Shown piece by piece: positions 1-8,753 of a stretch of 64,000 nucleotides of DNA. Each line of letters begins with the position of its first letter. Position 1 is the stretch's first letter. Source of the stretch: Deminuibacter soli (GTDB lineage: Bacteria; Bacteroidota; Bacteroidia; Chitinophagales; Chitinophagaceae). Both the position numbers and the translations under genes were made by a program. The stretch spans positions 1 to 64,000 of the forward strand of contig NZ_QTJU01000003.1 in NCBI RefSeq assembly GCF_003412455.1. Reading direction: 5' to 3'. Below the pieces are notes generated by a model that saw only the letters and a list, made by a program, of their open reading frames with translations, was not told where the DNA came from and ran no database searches.

Positions 1-1775
1 ATTATATTAAAGACAATGCTGCCAGCACATACAGCAACGATATCAAAGACATGCAGCCAGGCAACTACCAGTACGATGCCACCGGCAACCTGGTAGCAGA
101 CAAGAACGATCACATCAGCTGGACGGTGTATGGTAAAATACAAACGATCCGGAAAGGGGATGGCACGGTGATCGATTACACCTATGATGCTGCGGGCAAC
201 CGCATCAGCAAAACGGTTCGCTCGAGTGCAGCGGCCGGCGGAGTAACCACCTGGTATGTACGCGATGCGCAGGGCAATGTGCTGGACGTATATACTGCGG
301 GTGACCAGAACATCAACAACGGCCAGCTTACCCAAACGGAAATAGACCTGTACGGCTCCACGCGCCTGGGCATGCTGCAGGTGAGCAACAATGTAAACAG
401 CCAGCTGAACACCCCCGGTGATGTAATAGCCCTGCCCAATGGCGGTACTGCATTTAACTATACCTTTGTCCGTGGCAGCAAGCTCTTTGAATTAACGAAC
501 CATTTAGGCAACGTACTGGCCACGGTAAGTGACCGCAGGCAGCTGGTTAGCCTCAACAACACCACTATCGACCACTATGAACCTGTGTTACTCAGTGCTA
601 CGGACTACTATCCCTTTGGTATGGAGATGCCAGGCAGGGTGTATAGTGGTGGTAAGTACAGGTATGGGTTTAATGGTAAGGAGAATGACAATGAGGTGAA
701 GGGTGAGGGTAATAGTTTAGATTTTGGATCGAGGATATACGATTCGAGATTAGGAAGATGGTATTCGACAGATATGCATCCAAAAACATATCAGTCTCCA
801 TATTCTTTTGCCAGAAACAGTCCTAATAATATTATCGATCCAGATGGTAATGATGAATTTCATTTTCACTACTTAACAACTTATATACCTGTTACGCAGG
901 CTGGAGCTGATGGCATTCTGCATATAGTTAATAAACCTGTAAATTATACATGGGTTCAGGTTATCAAGGATAATCTCAAGAATACATTCTATGTTCACAA
1001 AGACATTGCAAAAGCTAATGGTAGCACTTCTCCATCGACCCCCACACAATTTTTTCCAGATCCAGCTGTAAATGCACCTGCTACAGGTGTGACACGATCG
1101 GATCTTTTTGGTGGGATATTGGGAAATGTCAAAGACGATGATTACACAGCACTTCTTAAGATATTGGATAATTTTCCAGAGCTTGAGGGGTATGTTTCAC
1201 CAGCTTCAATAGGAGGGGCTTCAACAGATAAGAATAGAGCATTTGGGGATAAAGTTTATAAAGATAAAAATGCAAGGGCTACTGCTGAAAAAGAAGAAAG
1301 TCAGGTGAATCAGTTGATGATAGGTGTACTCACCTCAGTTGCTGGCGAGCTTGTTTTTGGTGGAACGATGTCAGAGGCATTTGCCAAATTACCAGATGCA
1401 GCTAAAATTAATGCTATCAGAATGGCAGCAAATGTGAAAGAGGGGGCAAATATTGCTTTTATCGAGGGAGAAGTTGGAGGGGAAACATTTTCATCAATTG
1501 GCATAAGTGGAGAAGCATCTCGTCCTATGGCTGTTGGAAATCCATCAAATAGAGTATTCGTTACAAAAGCAACTGGGGCGAATCAACGCATGTTTGATTC
1601 AGAAGTTAAGTTGTTTGAGGATTTTGCCGCAAAGTATGGTAATACACGCGATGTGAGTGGAACAATAAAGATTGTTTCTGAACGTCCGTTTTGTGTGTCA
1701 TGTTCAGGGGTGACAGATCAATTTCGGAAGATGTTCCCTAATATAAAAGTTGAGGTAATTAATGGGATTAAATAA
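1..1775 (+). CDS. RHS repeat protein, 3' part, with deaminase-type toxin tip
   Basis: The frame is open from base 3, so this is the 3' end of a larger RHS gene that starts upstream of the window; the first ATG at 51 is internal. Numbering from that ATG, residues 1-265 are YD/RHS repeats and the RHS core (HLGNVLATVSDRR, YPFGMEMPGR, DPDGND). Residues 270-574 are an unrelated tip. The last 61 residues contain D516-S517-E518 and a C548-V-S-C551 pair followed by a VTDQFRKMFPNI helix. This resembles the BURPS668_1122-like toxin deaminases, where Glu is the proton shuttle and the Cys pair binds zinc. I infer that it deaminates a nucleic acid base or nucleotide in target cells. The tip is more AT-rich than the core, as expected for an exchanged module. 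The family assignment rests on motif memory only. Confidence 0.85.
   Translation, partial: YIKDNAASTYSNDIKDMQPGNYQYDATGNLVADKNDHISWTVYGKIQTIRKGDGTVIDYTYDAAGNRISKTVRSSAAAGGVTTWYVRDAQGNVLDVYTAGDQNINNGQLTQTEIDLYGSTRLGMLQVSNNVNSQLNTPGDVIALPNGGTAFNYTFVRGSKLFELTNHLGNVLATVSDRRQLVSLNNTTIDHYEPVLLSATDYYPFGMEMPGRVYSGGKYRYGFNGKENDNEVKGEGNSLDFGSRIYDSRLGRWYSTDMHPKTYQSPYSFARNSPNNIIDPDGNDEFHFHYLTTYIPVTQAGADGILHIVNKPVNYTWVQVIKDNLKNTFYVHKDIAKANGSTSPSTPTQFFPDPAVNAPATGVTRSDLFGGILGNVKDDDYTALLKILDNFPELEGYVSPASIGGASTDKNRAFGDKVYKDKNARATAEKEESQVNQLMIGVLTSVAGELVFGGTMSEAFAKLPDAAKINAIRMAANVKEGANIAFIEGEVGGETFSSIGISGEASRPMAVGNPSNRVFVTKATGANQRMFDSEVKLFEDFAAKYGNTRDVSGTIKIVSERPFCVSCSGVTDQFRKMFPNIKVEVINGIK
501..725 (+). repeat. 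RHS core seam block, copy 1 (in the expressed gene)
   Basis: This block encodes the end of the RHS core, from HLGNVLATVSDRR to FNGKENDNEVKGEGN. Near-identical DNA recurs at 2888, 13064, 15542 and 17727, each time at the start of a tip cassette. It is the homology that would let a silent tip recombine behind the RHS body. Confidence 0.85.
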
Positions 1776-1783
1776 ATTATTTT

Positions 1784-2236
1784 ATGCACACATTTAAAGA
1801 AGTATTGGATATTTTATACAAATCTGGAAACTTACTGAAGCCTTGCAAAGAGAGAGAGGTGAAAAGGGTAGAAGAAGAATATGGAGTTAGATTGCCGTCT
1901 GTATATATAGAATTTTTGTCAAACATGGGAAAAGGAGCAGGTGATTTTATGTTGGGATCGTCTTGTTTTTACGACGAAATATTTTCTTTAAAAGATTGGG
2001 CTGTTGAATTATTGGAGGAGAATGGGTTTCGCTCTCTGCCAGAGAATAGTTTTGTTTTTTGGATGCACCAAGGTTATCAGTTTGCTTTTTTCATGTTAGA
2101 TGAGGGCGACAATCCACAGGTATTCTTTTATACAGAAGTTAATAGTAACAATAATACTCCTGATTTCATTCTACAAGCAGAAAGTCTTGCAGACTTCTTC
2201 TATGAGGAATTGAAGATGTCTGGTATTATCGAATGA
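1784..2236 (+). CDS. SUKH (SMI1/KNR4) family immunity protein
   Basis: This 150-residue protein starts 8 bp after the toxin stop. Features typical of SUKH-1 are visible: an N-terminal helix with EVKRVEEEYGVRLPSVYIEFLSNMG, a G-rich turn (GAGDFMLGSS), and a C-terminal pattern of WMHQGYQFAFFML followed by DFF. SUKH proteins are the commonest immunity proteins paired with nuclease and deaminase toxins in polymorphic toxin systems, so it most likely neutralises the adjacent deaminase tip in the cytoplasm. Its tight spacing to the RHS gene suggests cotranscription. The cognate relationship is inferred from position. Confidence 0.85.
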   Translation: MHTFKEVLDILYKSGNLLKPCKEREVKRVEEEYGVRLPSVYIEFLSNMGKGAGDFMLGSSCFYDEIFSLKDWAVELLEENGFRSLPENSFVFWMHQGYQFAFFMLDEGDNPQVFFYTEVNSNNNTPDFILQAESLADFFYEELKMSGIIE

Positions 2237-2270
2237 ATGAACGGATAGCGTTCAAAGGATTACTTAAAAT

Positions 2271-2312
2271 AAAGCCTGTTATTACTGTTACTGGTAGTGA
2301 CAGGCTTATTAT
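2271..2312 (+). terminator. Shared cassette terminator hairpin, copy 1
   Basis: An AAGCCTGT...ACAGGCTT stem is followed by an AT-rich run. The same hairpin, including the TTACTGGTAGT loop word, recurs at 5102 and 14731, each time just after an immunity gene. Confidence 0.65.
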
Positions 2313-2373
2313 TTATTTTGTTAAGTGGTGGCAGATAGGAAAGGATAAAGTGTGTTAAATTAAATACCAGTAT

Positions 2374-2637
2374 ATGAGTTCAGCAGAAGAATATGTAAAC
2401 ATATTTCAGTTTTACGAAGGTTTACTCTCTGGTCATGGAGTAAATGAGTTATTTATGGCTTTCATTGATAATTCGTTTGAAAAGCCCGATGGCGTAAACT
2501 ATATGTATTCTGATTTAGGTATCCCCCAGACATACGAACAGTATTTGCGATCACAGTCAATACTGGTTCACGGTTCAGGGTTGGTTCAAAAGAAAAGTGA
2601 ACCATCCAAACTCAATACAGTAGGGCTTTTTCCGTAA
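2374..2637 (+). pseudogene. Truncated ORF fused to mobile-element remnant
   Basis: An 87-residue ORF. Its first 60 or so codons match nothing I recognise and could be the start of a former immunity gene. From about 2,560 the DNA resembles the 3' end of the element ATPase at 10,250-10,360: GGTTCA-rich stretch, GTGAACC(A/T)TCCAAA, AAAAGTTCAAAAGTTC. I therefore read it as a gene fragment truncated by a deleted copy of the mobile element. It may still be expressed, but there is no sign of a function. Confidence 0.4.
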
Positions 2638-2708
2638 AAAGTTCAAAAGTTCATGAACACGGATAAGCGGCCCTTTTTAGAGAGCATCGCGGTGAAAATA
2701 GGGTATAT

Positions 2709-2825
2709 AAAAGACAGGTGCAATACATGCTCGGGCATAAATACATTACCAGCACAGCGCATTACGAGCAGCAGGAATTAACCAAACTGGTAGATCAGCT
2801 GGCCAAGTTCCTTCCACTTTCTTAA
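2709..2825 (+). pseudogene. 3' remnant of the second tyrosine recombinase (element scar 1)
   Basis: Translation from 2709 gives KRQVQYMLGHKYITSTAHYEQQELTKLVDQLAKFLPLS followed by TAA, split here as two adjoining parts of one peptide: KRQVQYMLGHKYITS and TAHYEQQELTKLVDQ onward. It is nearly identical to the C-terminus of the intact recombinase ending at 12,250, including the GHKYITST motif. The rest of the gene is missing. It marks a second, largely deleted copy of the element lying directly before cassette 2. Confidence 0.85.
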
Positions 2826-2847
2826 AAGATTAATATTGGGCTGTATA

Positions 2848-3062
2848 AAGTTCTTTGAAAAACATTTTTTGATTGCAATAGGATAATCATTTAGGCAACG
2901 TACTGGCCACGGTAAGTGACCGCAGGCAGCTGGTAAGCCTCAACAACACCACCATCGACCACTACGAACCTGTAGTACACAGTGCTACGGATTACTACCC
3001 GTTTGGTATGGAGATGCCAGGCAGGGTGTATAGTGGTGGTAAGTACAGGTATGGGTTTAATG
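2848..3062 (+). repeat. Cassette leader plus RHS seam block, copy 2
   Basis: A leader of about 40 bp (TATAAAGTTCTTTGAAAAA, then GGATAAT) precedes the seam block that begins at 2888. The same leader precedes the seam at 13,021-13,063 and is present in shortened form at 17,715. The intact RHS gene does not have this leader, so the leader-seam junction is a cassette boundary. Confidence 0.75.
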
Positions 3063-4059
3063 GGCAAGAAAAGTCCGATGAAATTGCGGCTAATACAACT
3101 ACTGCGGAGTTTTGGCAGTATGACGCGAGGATTGGTAGGAGATGGAATACAGACCCTGTTCCAAAATCAATGATAAGTCCATATGCAACACTTGGAAATA
3201 ATCCGATAACTTATGTTGATCCCGATGGGGCTGATACCCTTACGTTCACAAAAAATACGACAATTAGAAAGGAAGTAAGGATGAGTGGTAAATTAGATGG
3301 AATGCGATCAAAGGTATTGACTCCTGCATCTGTGTCTAGTACTGGCAGGATAGATATTCGCAAAGGAGATGGTGCAGATGTATTTTACTATCAAAAGAAT
3401 ACAACCACAATTGATGAAAGTGGGAATTTGACTACTGTGAATGGCAAGTTGGAGCAATTTAATCCTACTGGCTCTTCATCTAATTTCTATCAACTGGCGG
3501 TTGGAGTGGAATTATGGGGTCACAATATGATGATAGGAATGTTTTGGCTATGCTCGCTCCGACATGGCTGCTAAAAGAATATGCAGCTAAATCTCCAAAC
3601 GGTCCACAGAAATGGGCTTATCAGACGGCCCTTGCTAATCAATCCGATTTACCTTTTATAGCTAGTCTTCGAAAAATACAAGATGCTGTCTATGTTGCTT
3701 CTGGGGTTGTGGGGGTTGCAGATTTAGCAATAAGTAATGGGGTTATAGATGTTTTTGGAGCAAACGGGGGATATGGTTTATTGGGCAGGGATGGTTTGAA
3801 AATAGGTAATTATCGACTGGATTTAATGTATGCAAATCCGTCGGCTGGTGAAAATGCTGGTACTATATTCTTCTTGAAACAACTTGAAAAAGGTGGCGCA
3901 CAGTTTCGCTGGGATTATGGAGTACTCCATAAGTCTGGAGAAATGGGACTTCATTCTACGATCAGGTTTCATTGGAACGGAGTTAAATATGGCAGTGCGG
4001 CACAAAGAACTTGGTATCCTTCGAGTTTGAAACCTCCTTTTTTTAATACATTAAAATAA
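2888..4059 (+). pseudogene. Orphan RHS tip cassette 2, unknown toxin, frameshifted
   Basis: The cassette lacks the RHS body. The core reads GFNGQEKSDEIAANTTTAEF, then WNTDPVPKSMISPY and YVDPDGAD. The tip continues in one frame to 3574 and in another from about 3514 to 4059, so one frameshift lies near the GGGG at 3515-3520. The distal part includes LLGRDGLKIGNYRLDLMY, FRWDYG and RFHWNGVKYGS, none of which I can assign to a toxin family. The stop overlaps the next ATG by one base (TAATG), a typical toxin-immunity coupling. Without a start codon it would be silent until joined to an RHS body. Confidence 0.75.
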
Positions 4060-4553
4060 TGAAAGAAGTAAAGGAACATAACGACAAAAATGGATGTTTG
4101 ATTTCCATTAAATCTGTTAAAGATACTGATGCTGATAGATTGTACTTTATCAATGTAATAAGTAGGCTTTCGGATTCGGTTAAAGGATACTCTTATTTCC
4201 AATTCTCAAGGCCAAACTATAATGTTAGTGATATTATTAAGGAATTACGAATTATTCAGCATACTAATGACAAATTATCTTGTTCGGACGACTACTTTGA
4301 ATGCGTATTTGTCTGTACAGAAATAAGTGTGAGCTTGCTAAGATGTCTGTCGTTAATTTGGTTTGCATTTGATCATTGCGCCTTTTGCCTTTTTGATACG
4401 CCTTCAATTCCGTTGAATATCGATAGGCAATCATGGTATTATATAACATCTATGTCAAGGTCATTCGTTGTTTTTAAAGGAGCCGAAGATGATGTTGTAT
4501 GGATTGGTAAAAGTAATAGTATCGAATATCCTTTGCTTGTTGATATTACTTGA
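4059..4553 (+). CDS. Candidate immunity protein of cassette 2
   Basis: This 164-residue protein has its ATG sharing one base with the toxin stop codon. I do not recognise the family. It is rich in Cys and aromatic residues in the second half (CVFVCTEISVSLLRCLSLIW, then FAFDHCAFCLF), which gives a hydrophobic stretch around residues 86-112 that could be buried or membrane-associated. Position directly behind an RHS tip is the only evidence for an immunity role. It is followed by a weak hairpin and then by another small gene. Confidence 0.6.
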   Translation: MKEVKEHNDKNGCLISIKSVKDTDADRLYFINVISRLSDSVKGYSYFQFSRPNYNVSDIIKELRIIQHTNDKLSCSDDYFECVFVCTEISVSLLRCLSLIWFAFDHCAFCLFDTPSIPLNIDRQSWYYITSMSRSFVVFKGAEDDVVWIGKSNSIEYPLLVDIT

Positions 4554-4683
4554 AATAGAATCCCACTTACAGTTAGTGATAGGGTGGGCTTTATTGCTTC
4601 TTAAATTCATGTTTGCAATGAAGCATACTTCTAATACCTTTTTGTAAGGCAAACATGTTAATGAAGAATTTAAATTATGGCAG

Positions 4684-5028
4684 ATGAAAGTTTTAGGTAT
4701 TATCAAAGAACATGAAACCAGTTTGGTTAAAAAAGGCATCTCCTTAAATGATCTTACAATATTACCCGCAAGCAGTGCTGAGATAATCAAATTATGCGAA
4801 TATTTGAGTAGCGGTAAAGTAGTCGCTGCTTTTTTGCATTATATTTTTGATGGAGAGAATGCTATTGCTCCGTTAGCCTATTACACTGATGGTGAATTTA
4901 TTTGGCCTAGTTATTTATCATACTACGTCAATAAGGGTTATTTTTCTTTACTTTCAGAAGAGTTTATTCTCAATGTAAAGGAGCACAACTACATGGTGAA
5001 GGATGTGAGTAAAAATGAAAATAAATGA
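4684..5028 (+). CDS. Small unknown protein, second immunity candidate
   Basis: This 114-residue protein is not assigned to a family. The N-terminal GIIKEHETSLVKKGISLNDL and central SSGKVVAAFLHYIFDGENAI segments look like a compact alpha/beta cytosolic protein. It lies between the cassette 2 immunity gene and the shared terminator, the usual place for an additional orphan immunity gene kept from an earlier toxin tip. Base composition matches the surrounding AT-rich tips rather than the RHS core. Confidence 0.5.
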   Translation: MKVLGIIKEHETSLVKKGISLNDLTILPASSAEIIKLCEYLSSGKVVAAFLHYIFDGENAIAPLAYYTDGEFIWPSYLSYYVNKGYFSLLSEEFILNVKEHNYMVKDVSKNENK

Positions 5029-5101
5029 AGCTCAAAAGATCTTGAAAAATGTATTAGTTGGAGGTTAAAATTGCCTTTAGAACATCGCTTGGTTTAAAAT
5101 A

Positions 5102-5334
5102 GAAGCCTGTTATTGCTGTTACTGGTAGTAACAGGCTTTTTCATATATAGTTTAGTCTACCCCTATAGAAGAAAGTAGCAACATACCTGTCACAAGAAAT
5201 TTAATTAGCTTAAACAAAGATTGAAAGCTTATCGGATTATGAAGTGTAGGTGTAAAAATGAAGAAAACGAAAAGTATGCTTTTAACAAAACGGCATAGTA
5301 TGGGGTACTCTATTAATTATAATTTAGAAATTAT
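5102..5334 (+). repeat. Shared 3' cassette repeat of about 230 bp with terminator, copy A
   Basis: It begins with the AAGCCTGTTA...TAACAGGCTT hairpin (terminator, 5102-5142) and continues through CCCTATAG, ATAGCAACATA-like, GAAAACGAAAAGTATGCTTT and TATTAATTATAATTTAGAAA. The same order of words is present at 14,731-14,958, after another immunity gene. The tail contains an AT-rich near-palindrome that could act as a promoter or recombination site. It is non-coding. Confidence 0.75.
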
Positions 5335-6218
5335 CATTAGCATAAATAAAGAGTATTATTGAATACTTTGTTATACAAATAACATTGTTTTTATTTTCCC
5401 TTAAGAGAGGAATAATATTTTTGTTTATACTTTATACCTGAAGGAGATAATTTATGTTCTAATACAGGAATTATTAGTATTGATTATAAAGCATAAAAAT
5501 CCCCTTAACCTTTTAATTAGATTTATTTACATAATCAGCGGTATGCTGAACTGTAATTTTATTACACCATTTCATTACTGCCGTACGTCGGAAAATATTC
5601 TTAGTATTTTCTTACACCTCCAAGGAAGCCAAAATTCCTGTTGATTCAGGTCACTCATTACTTTGTGAAATGCTCCTTCCAGTAAATTATAGTTGTAATT
5701 TTTTCGATGGTACCGGGGACAACTCCTCGCTATGTATCCCTTTTATTAAAAAGAGTTGCGAATATTAACCCGATGTCTAAGCCTCTCTTACCGTTGGGCC
5801 CTCAAGGCTGAAAGTTTATCAAACTCCATCAACTACAAAAATATGATGTAATAAGATAATCACCAATACAATTGAGGAAATTCCAGAATATAATTTAACC
5901 AATTTGATTATGCTAAACCAGGTGCTGTTAACTAAAAAGATTAGAAGGTAAATAACTCTTCTGGCTTAATTTTCAATGCTTTAGCTGGCTGATTGATGTA
6001 TTAACCATGCCATTTTCAATTCTGTACATCTGGCTCAGTTATAGTATGCCCATAAAAACATTCTTTCTCTAAGGGGCCTTTATCCCTTGTATGAAGATGA
6101 AATTTTAAACGGGTAAACTTACCTGCTGTATACCTCCTGCATCCAGTTATAATGATGACGATTATTCTTTTTTACCCACTAATCTACTTAGTTATAAATA
6201 GCATTAGTAAAATTTTTT
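5335..6218. other. Long AT-rich non-coding stretch at the left of the element
   Basis: About 880 bp with no ORF above 60 codons and no recognised RNA gene. It contains GC-rich islets (GGTACCGGGGACAACTCC near 5709; GTTGGGCCCTCAAGG near 5794) within AT-rich DNA. It could hold the element end, a recombination site or a non-coding RNA. I see nothing that decides between these. Confidence 0.4.
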
Positions 6219-6668
6219 GTGCAGACAGGAAATGATGGTACCTCCAGTTCGCTACCCCCACCCGAATTAGATGTCCCGGGTTATTCCTGGGGCCTAATTA
6301 ATAATCAAAAAACTTATAAGATGGTAACGGTAACTAATTATTTCTCGAGAAATAACAAGGAAGGTAAAGCATTTATATTGCTGGAACTGCAAGGAGATAT
6401 GGAACTGGTTCAATCACTGGAAACAGGAAAGTTTTATGCTACAGTAAGAAAATGCACCCTTCCTACAACTTTTGATGAGCATACAGCAAAAATGCTCATA
6501 GGTAAACAGCTTCCTGGTTCAGTTGAAAGGATAGACTGCCCGGTTTATGACTACTTGCTCAAAGAAACAGGAGAAACAATTAAACTCACCCACACATACG
6601 CTTATTCGCCTCAAAGGGAGATAGGTGCAGATAACGTTAAACAGCTAACGAATTATTCATTGCATTGA
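6219..6668 (+). CDS. Element-encoded protein of unknown function
   Basis: A protein of up to 149 residues. The reading frame starts with GTG at 6219; the first ATG is at 6321 (MVTVTNYF), which would give 115 residues, and the sequence does not settle which start is used. The body (KAFILLELQGDMELVQSLETG, then FYATVRKCTLPTTF) is predicted to be beta-rich and resembles small single-strand-DNA-binding or OB-like element proteins only in general character. It is the first gene of the element, about 70 bp before the RecA-like ATPase, and probably belongs to the same transcript. Confidence 0.6.
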   Translation: MQTGNDGTSSSLPPPELDVPGYSWGLINNQKTYKMVTVTNYFSRNNKEGKAFILLELQGDMELVQSLETGKFYATVRKCTLPTTFDEHTAKMLIGKQLPGSVERIDCPVYDYLLKETGETIKLTHTYAYSPQREIGADNVKQLTNYSLH

Positions 6669-6738
6669 TTTTTCTTTCTTTTTAAGAACTTATGGGGTAG
6701 CAAATTGCTGCCCCTTTTTTGTACCCCAAACATTCTTT

Positions 6739-7611
6739 ATGCAACTACAAATTGCCAACAGGCAAAACACAAAAATAAAACTGGCCCTGCAAGGCCCCAG
6801 TGGCTCAGGTAAAACCTATAGTTCGCTGTTACTGGCTTATGGCCTGCGCAACAACTGGTCTAAAATAGCCGTAATAGATACAGAAAATCATTCAGCGGAG
6901 TTATATGCCCATTTGGGTAGCTTTCAAGTGCTGCATTTAACTGCTCCTTATACACCAGAACGCTTTGTACAGGCTATTGCAGCCTGTGAAAAAGCAGGAG
7001 CAGAAGTAATTATTATCGACAGTATTTCGCACGAATGGGATGGGGCAGGTGGTATTTTATCCATTCACAGCGCCATGACGGGTAACAGTTATACCAACTG
7101 GGCGAAGGTTACCTCGAGACATAATGCCTTTGTACAGGCCATTTTACAAAGCCCTGTGCATGTAGTCTGTACCATCCGCACCAAACAGGAATACGTATTA
7201 ACTGAAAAGAATGGCAAACAGGTACCCGAAAAAATAGGTTTAAAAGGCATAACCCGTGACGGCATGGATTATGAATTTACCCTGCTCTTTCAGCTGGATA
7301 TGCATAACTGTGCAAGTGCTTCCAAAGACAGAACAGGGCTGTTTATGCATAAGCCGAGTTTTGTGATTACTTCTGACACGGGTAAACAACTGGTAGAATG
7401 GTGCAATCCGCTCAATGAAACGGCACTTAAACAGCAGATAAGCCAATGCGGCACCCTTAGGGCCCTGTCTGACCTGTACAACGCTTATCCCACTTTACAG
7501 GCTGTTTTGCTGGGTGATTTTCAGCAGCGAAGGAAACAGTTAGAAACAGGATTTCATCACAATAATGCGGCTATAAACAGCCACTCCTACACAGGCAACA
7601 CCTTTCACTGA
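6739..7611 (+). CDS. RecA/Sak4-like AAA ATPase of the element
   Basis: A 290-residue protein with a Walker A motif GPSGSGKT at residues 19-26, a Walker B segment EVIIIDSIS at about residue 93, and a basic sensor-like region (CTIRTKQEYV). The compact RecA fold without further domains is typical of phage and mobile-element ATPases of the Sak4/AAA_24 group, which assist recombination or single-strand annealing. The C-terminal 70 residues (QCGTLRALSDLYNAYPTLQA) look like a small helical domain. It lies between the unknown first gene and three small genes in one direction. A role in replication or recombination of the element is inferred. Confidence 0.75.
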   Translation: MQLQIANRQNTKIKLALQGPSGSGKTYSSLLLAYGLRNNWSKIAVIDTENHSAELYAHLGSFQVLHLTAPYTPERFVQAIAACEKAGAEVIIIDSISHEWDGAGGILSIHSAMTGNSYTNWAKVTSRHNAFVQAILQSPVHVVCTIRTKQEYVLTEKNGKQVPEKIGLKGITRDGMDYEFTLLFQLDMHNCASASKDRTGLFMHKPSFVITSDTGKQLVEWCNPLNETALKQQISQCGTLRALSDLYNAYPTLQAVLLGDFQQRRKQLETGFHHNNAAINSHSYTGNTFH

Positions 7612-7612
7612 T

Positions 7613-7846
7613 ATGCATTACCAGTTTTATAACCACGAAGTGCTGCTGCTGGTAAACCAGAAAGGAATGATTAAAAAGCTGCACACACCTTTCAGGGTAC
7701 AATGTACCACTGCTACAGGCCATTTTCCAGCTAATGCGTGGGTGTATGTCGATGAAATCTGCTCCACTGATACAGACAACCTGTGTTTTATCATCGCTGG
7801 TAATATTTACCCGCACAGCCATTTCCTGATTCCAGTTAAATTTTAA
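7613..7846 (+). CDS. Small element protein, unknown
   Basis: A 77-residue protein starting immediately after the ATPase stop (1-bp gap), so it is likely translationally coupled. It is beta-rich (HEVLLLVNQKGMIKKLHTPF, then RVQCTTATGHFPANAWVYVDE) with no recognisable motif. The segment NAWVYVDEI followed by a C-terminal HSHFLIPVKF suggests a small barrel, but no function can be given. Confidence 0.55.
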   Translation: MHYQFYNHEVLLLVNQKGMIKKLHTPFRVQCTTATGHFPANAWVYVDEICSTDTDNLCFIIAGNIYPHSHFLIPVKF

Positions 7847-7871
7847 TTCTCCAACTTTTAAAAGATAAGTT

Positions 7872-8267
7872 ATGTCTACTGCTGAAGAAAAACAGCAGGT
7901 TTTTGCATGGAAAGACCTTTCCCTGCGATTGCCACCTGATTTCAGCATGGTTTGTACCCTGCTGGATGTATCACCTGAACAGGTATTAATAGAGTTTATG
8001 GACAATGTTTCACGCAGGATACCCAGTAAAGGTGATGCTGAACGGGATGCTGCGTTGAACTATATGCTGCACTGTCAGTATGGTAACCACTTATTCAATC
8101 CAGCTGATTATACAGCCTTATTTAAAGAGCTGGATGCTATACGTAGCCTCTGGCCTCAACCAAAACTACAAACCGCTGCTTTTATAGATGACTTTGTTAA
8201 ATGGCGCAGTATCCTGCATAGGAACTGGTTTAACAAATGGTACCAGTTATCAAGAAAAATTCAGTAA
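7872..8267 (+). CDS. Element protein of unknown function
   Basis: A 131-residue, helix-rich protein without recognised domain. It carries LRLPPDFSMVCTLLDVSPEQ, then LIEFMDNVSRRIPSKGDAERDA, a pattern seen in many hypothetical proteins of Bacteroidota mobile regions. It sits between the small coupled gene and the RadC-like gene. ATG and spacing (about 25 bp after the previous stop) are ordinary. Confidence 0.6.
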   Translation: MSTAEEKQQVFAWKDLSLRLPPDFSMVCTLLDVSPEQVLIEFMDNVSRRIPSKGDAERDAALNYMLHCQYGNHLFNPADYTALFKELDAIRSLWPQPKLQTAAFIDDFVKWRSILHRNWFNKWYQLSRKIQ

Positions 8268-8283
8268 TCACACAAAACAGTTT

Positions 8284-8736
8284 ATGGAAGTACCCAAACT
8301 AGTCAATGAAATAAAATTAACCTATACGCCCAGAAAGCTGAAAAGATGGAGTTATATCAATGCTTCTGCTACAGCAAACAGTATACTGCGCAGCTGGTTT
8401 CCAGAAAAGACCATTAATGTGCAGGAGACTTTTGTAGCCCTGTTTTTGAATGCTCAAAACGAGGTAATAGGCGTGCATACCTTTGCTACAGGTGGGGTGT
8501 CATGGGTAAATGTAGACCTTCGACTGATTATGGCTGTAGCATTAAAAAGTCTGGCTGTATCTATTATTGTTGCCCACAATCACCCTTCAGGTAATCTTCA
8601 GCCTTCTGAGGCTGATAAAGATTTTACCAAACGTATTAAAGAAGCTGCTGGATTGTTCCAGATCAGGTTGCTGGATCACCTGATTGTGGTAGAGGGTGGC
8701 GTCTTTTTAAGCATGTGTGATGCTGGTTATTTGTAA
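8284..8736 (+). CDS. RadC-like JAB/MPN domain protein
   Basis: A 150-residue protein with the JAMM metal motif HNHPSGNLQPSEAD (HxHPxG and a distal Asp). The start at 8284 (MEVPKLVNEI) is preferred over 8188, which would overlap the upstream gene by 80 bp. The N-terminal helix-hairpin-helix domain of chromosomal RadC is absent; short RadC proteins of this kind are usual in mobile elements. The fold is that of a zinc metallopeptidase, but the biochemical role of RadC is still not settled. Its place next to recombinase genes fits an accessory role in element maintenance. Confidence 0.85.
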   Translation: MEVPKLVNEIKLTYTPRKLKRWSYINASATANSILRSWFPEKTINVQETFVALFLNAQNEVIGVHTFATGGVSWVNVDLRLIMAVALKSLAVSIIVAHNHPSGNLQPSEADKDFTKRIKEAAGLFQIRLLDHLIVVEGGVFLSMCDAGYL

Positions 8737-8753
8737 CATTTTAAATAGGAAGT

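Noticed and set aside
5335-6218. tRNA or known riboswitch in the long non-coding stretch
   Set aside because: No T-loop, anticodon-arm or recognised aptamer pattern could be found by eye on either strand.
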